Shown here one piece after another: positions 5,889 through 6,574 of a stretch of 6,574 nucleotides of DNA; the stretch's first letter is position 1, and every line of letters begins with the position of its first letter. The stretch lies in contig JAESPT010000059.1 in the NCBI GenBank assembly GCA_016765515.1, positions 1 through 6,574 on the forward strand. The letters are read 5' to 3'. Origin of the DNA: Sneathiella sp. GTDB lineage: Bacteria > Pseudomonadota > Alphaproteobacteria > Sneathiellales > Sneathiellaceae. Both the position numbers and the translations under genes were made by a program. The notes beneath the pieces are model-generated. The model did no database searches. It saw only the letters and a list, made by a program, of their open reading frames with translations, and was not told the DNA's origin.

Positions 5889-6316
5889 TCCAGCTCTCAT
5901 CCGATCCGCTTGAGGGGCATGATGATGCGTCCCTATACCCGGATTTAACGACCCTTCTTGATATTCTGTTTATATTGTTGGTGTTCTTCATATTAACGGC
6001 AGGAGTTGCGTATCGGTCTCTGGACTTGACGTTGCCCACCGCCGTATCAGATGAACTTTCTTCGTCTGAAACAATGAACCAATTTATGCTGGAAATTCGC
6101 GCAGAAGGGTATGCGCTGGACGGAAAATACTTTGCTGCGTTGGATGCCCTCAAATTCGCAATTAAAAAAGCGGTTACTGAACAACCCAACTATAAATTTG
6201 TTGTGGCTGGCGATAAAAGTGTTTCGCTTGAGCGCTTTCTAGGCCTCCTGACTTATTTGCAATCCCGAGGCATTGAAACCGCCAATATCCTTATGAAAAA
6301 AGAGTCCTCCTCATGA
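5885..6316 (+). CDS. exbD: Biopolymer transporter ExbD
   Basis: This 143-residue protein is the ExbD/TolR partner in the ExbB-ExbD-TonB complex. It has a short cytoplasmic start, a single membrane helix at about 21-42 (LTTLLDILFILLVFFILTAG) and a periplasmic domain containing DLTLPTA and LKFAIKKAVTEQPNYKFVVAGDK. D26 in the helix is the counterpart of the proton-carrying Asp25 of E. coli ExbD. The residue two or three before it, usually Pro in the TPLID-type motif, is Thr here. It starts at GTG 5885 through a 4-base overlap (GTGA) with the exbB stop, preceded by GAGGTGG at 5873-5879. Its stop overlaps the hmuT start by 4 bases. The context with tonB and heme genes favours ExbD over TolR. Confidence 0.92.
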   Translation: MIQLSSDPLEGHDDASLYPDLTTLLDILFILLVFFILTAGVAYRSLDLTLPTAVSDELSSSETMNQFMLEIRAEGYALDGKYFAALDALKFAIKKAVTEQPNYKFVVAGDKSVSLERFLGLLTYLQSRGIETANILMKKESSS

Positions 6317-6574
6317 GAAAACTCCTCCTCATTGCCTTTCTTTTGTCCAGCCCGTTTGTCCAGGCGGCAGAAGTGCCAACCCGAATAGTCTCGGTTGGCG
6401 GTGCCCTGACCGAAATGCTTTATGCGCTCGGTGAAAGCGCGCGAATTGTCGGTGCGGATACCACGAGTTATTACCCCCTCGCTGCAAAAGAGCTTCCCAA
6501 GGTTGGGTATCAGCGGAACCTCTCCGCTGAGGGTATACTCTCCTTGAAACCGGATCTCCTCCTCATCAATGAGG
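6313..6574 (+). CDS. hmuT: Periplasmic heme-binding protein HmuT, N-terminal part
   Basis: The ATG overlaps the exbD stop (ATGA) and the frame stays open to the window edge, giving 87 residues of an incomplete gene. MRKLLLIAFLLSSPFVQAA is a signal peptide with likely cleavage near residue 18 or 19. The mature start RIVSVGGALTEMLYALGE, then IVGADTTSYYP, LPKVGYQRNLSAEGILSLKPD, is typical of the HmuT/ShuT/PhuT heme-binding component of ABC transporters (cluster A-III binding proteins). Y66 in VGYQR sits in the segment where family members have the axial heme Tyr; this is recalled from the family and not tested here. It would take heme from the receptor/TonB step and deliver it to an HmuU permease and HmuV ATPase, which are expected next. 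Confidence 0.93.
   Translation, partial: MRKLLLIAFLLSSPFVQAAEVPTRIVSVGGALTEMLYALGESARIVGADTTSYYPLAAKELPKVGYQRNLSAEGILSLKPDLLLINE

Noticed and set aside
1163..6189. Open frames on the minus strand and in alternate plus frames across the operon
   Set aside because: They lie inside well-supported genes, show no recognisable domains and have the composition expected of shadows of the real coding frames.
1..6574. tRNA, rRNA, CRISPR arrays, insertion sequences, attachment sites or origin
   Set aside because: No repeat-spacer pattern, transposase-like protein, terminal repeats or RNA gene sequence was recognised on either strand.

Overview
The window is an iron/heme-acquisition locus from a Gram-negative bacterium. 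Gene content (TonB-dependent receptor, TonB/ExbB/ExbD, HemP, HemS, HmuT) and protein style suggest a moderate-GC proteobacterium, most likely an alphaproteobacterium. That placement is inference from gene style and not from any marker gene. All recognised genes are on the + strand and the window is densely coding; the longest gap without a gene is about 130 bases.

Layout. Positions 3-209 hold the C-terminal tail of a MATE-type multidrug efflux transporter whose start lies outside the window. Positions 300-932 encode a cyclase/kynurenine-formamidase-like metal hydrolase that looks like an independent gene. The spacer at 933-1064 contains a perfect TTGACA -35 box and a strong Fur box (15 of 19 matches to the classical consensus), which marks the start of the iron-regulated unit. 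That unit runs hemP (about 1065-1253), an outer-membrane heme receptor (1335-3371), tonB (3365-4207), hemS (4235-5305), exbB (5295-5888), exbD (5885-6316) and the start of hmuT (6313 to the window edge).

How the genes work together. The receptor binds heme or hemoproteins at the cell surface. TonB, energised by the ExbB/ExbD proton channel, drives import into the periplasm. HmuT collects heme there for an ABC transporter, whose permease and ATPase genes (hmuU, hmuV) are expected just downstream. HemS receives or degrades heme in the cytoplasm, and HemP is a small accessory protein of heme uptake. Four gene junctions overlap by 4 to 11 bases, so the block from receptor to hmuT is probably translationally coupled and made as one transcript under Fur control.

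This is a recognisable heme-uptake operon, not a new kind of system. The points that merit a second look are details: Asn in place of the functional His in the TonB membrane helix, a very lysine-rich TonB linker, loss of a probable metal-binding Glu in the cyclase-family protein, Thr in place of the usual Pro before the ExbD aspartate, and small palindromic elements around the hemP start.
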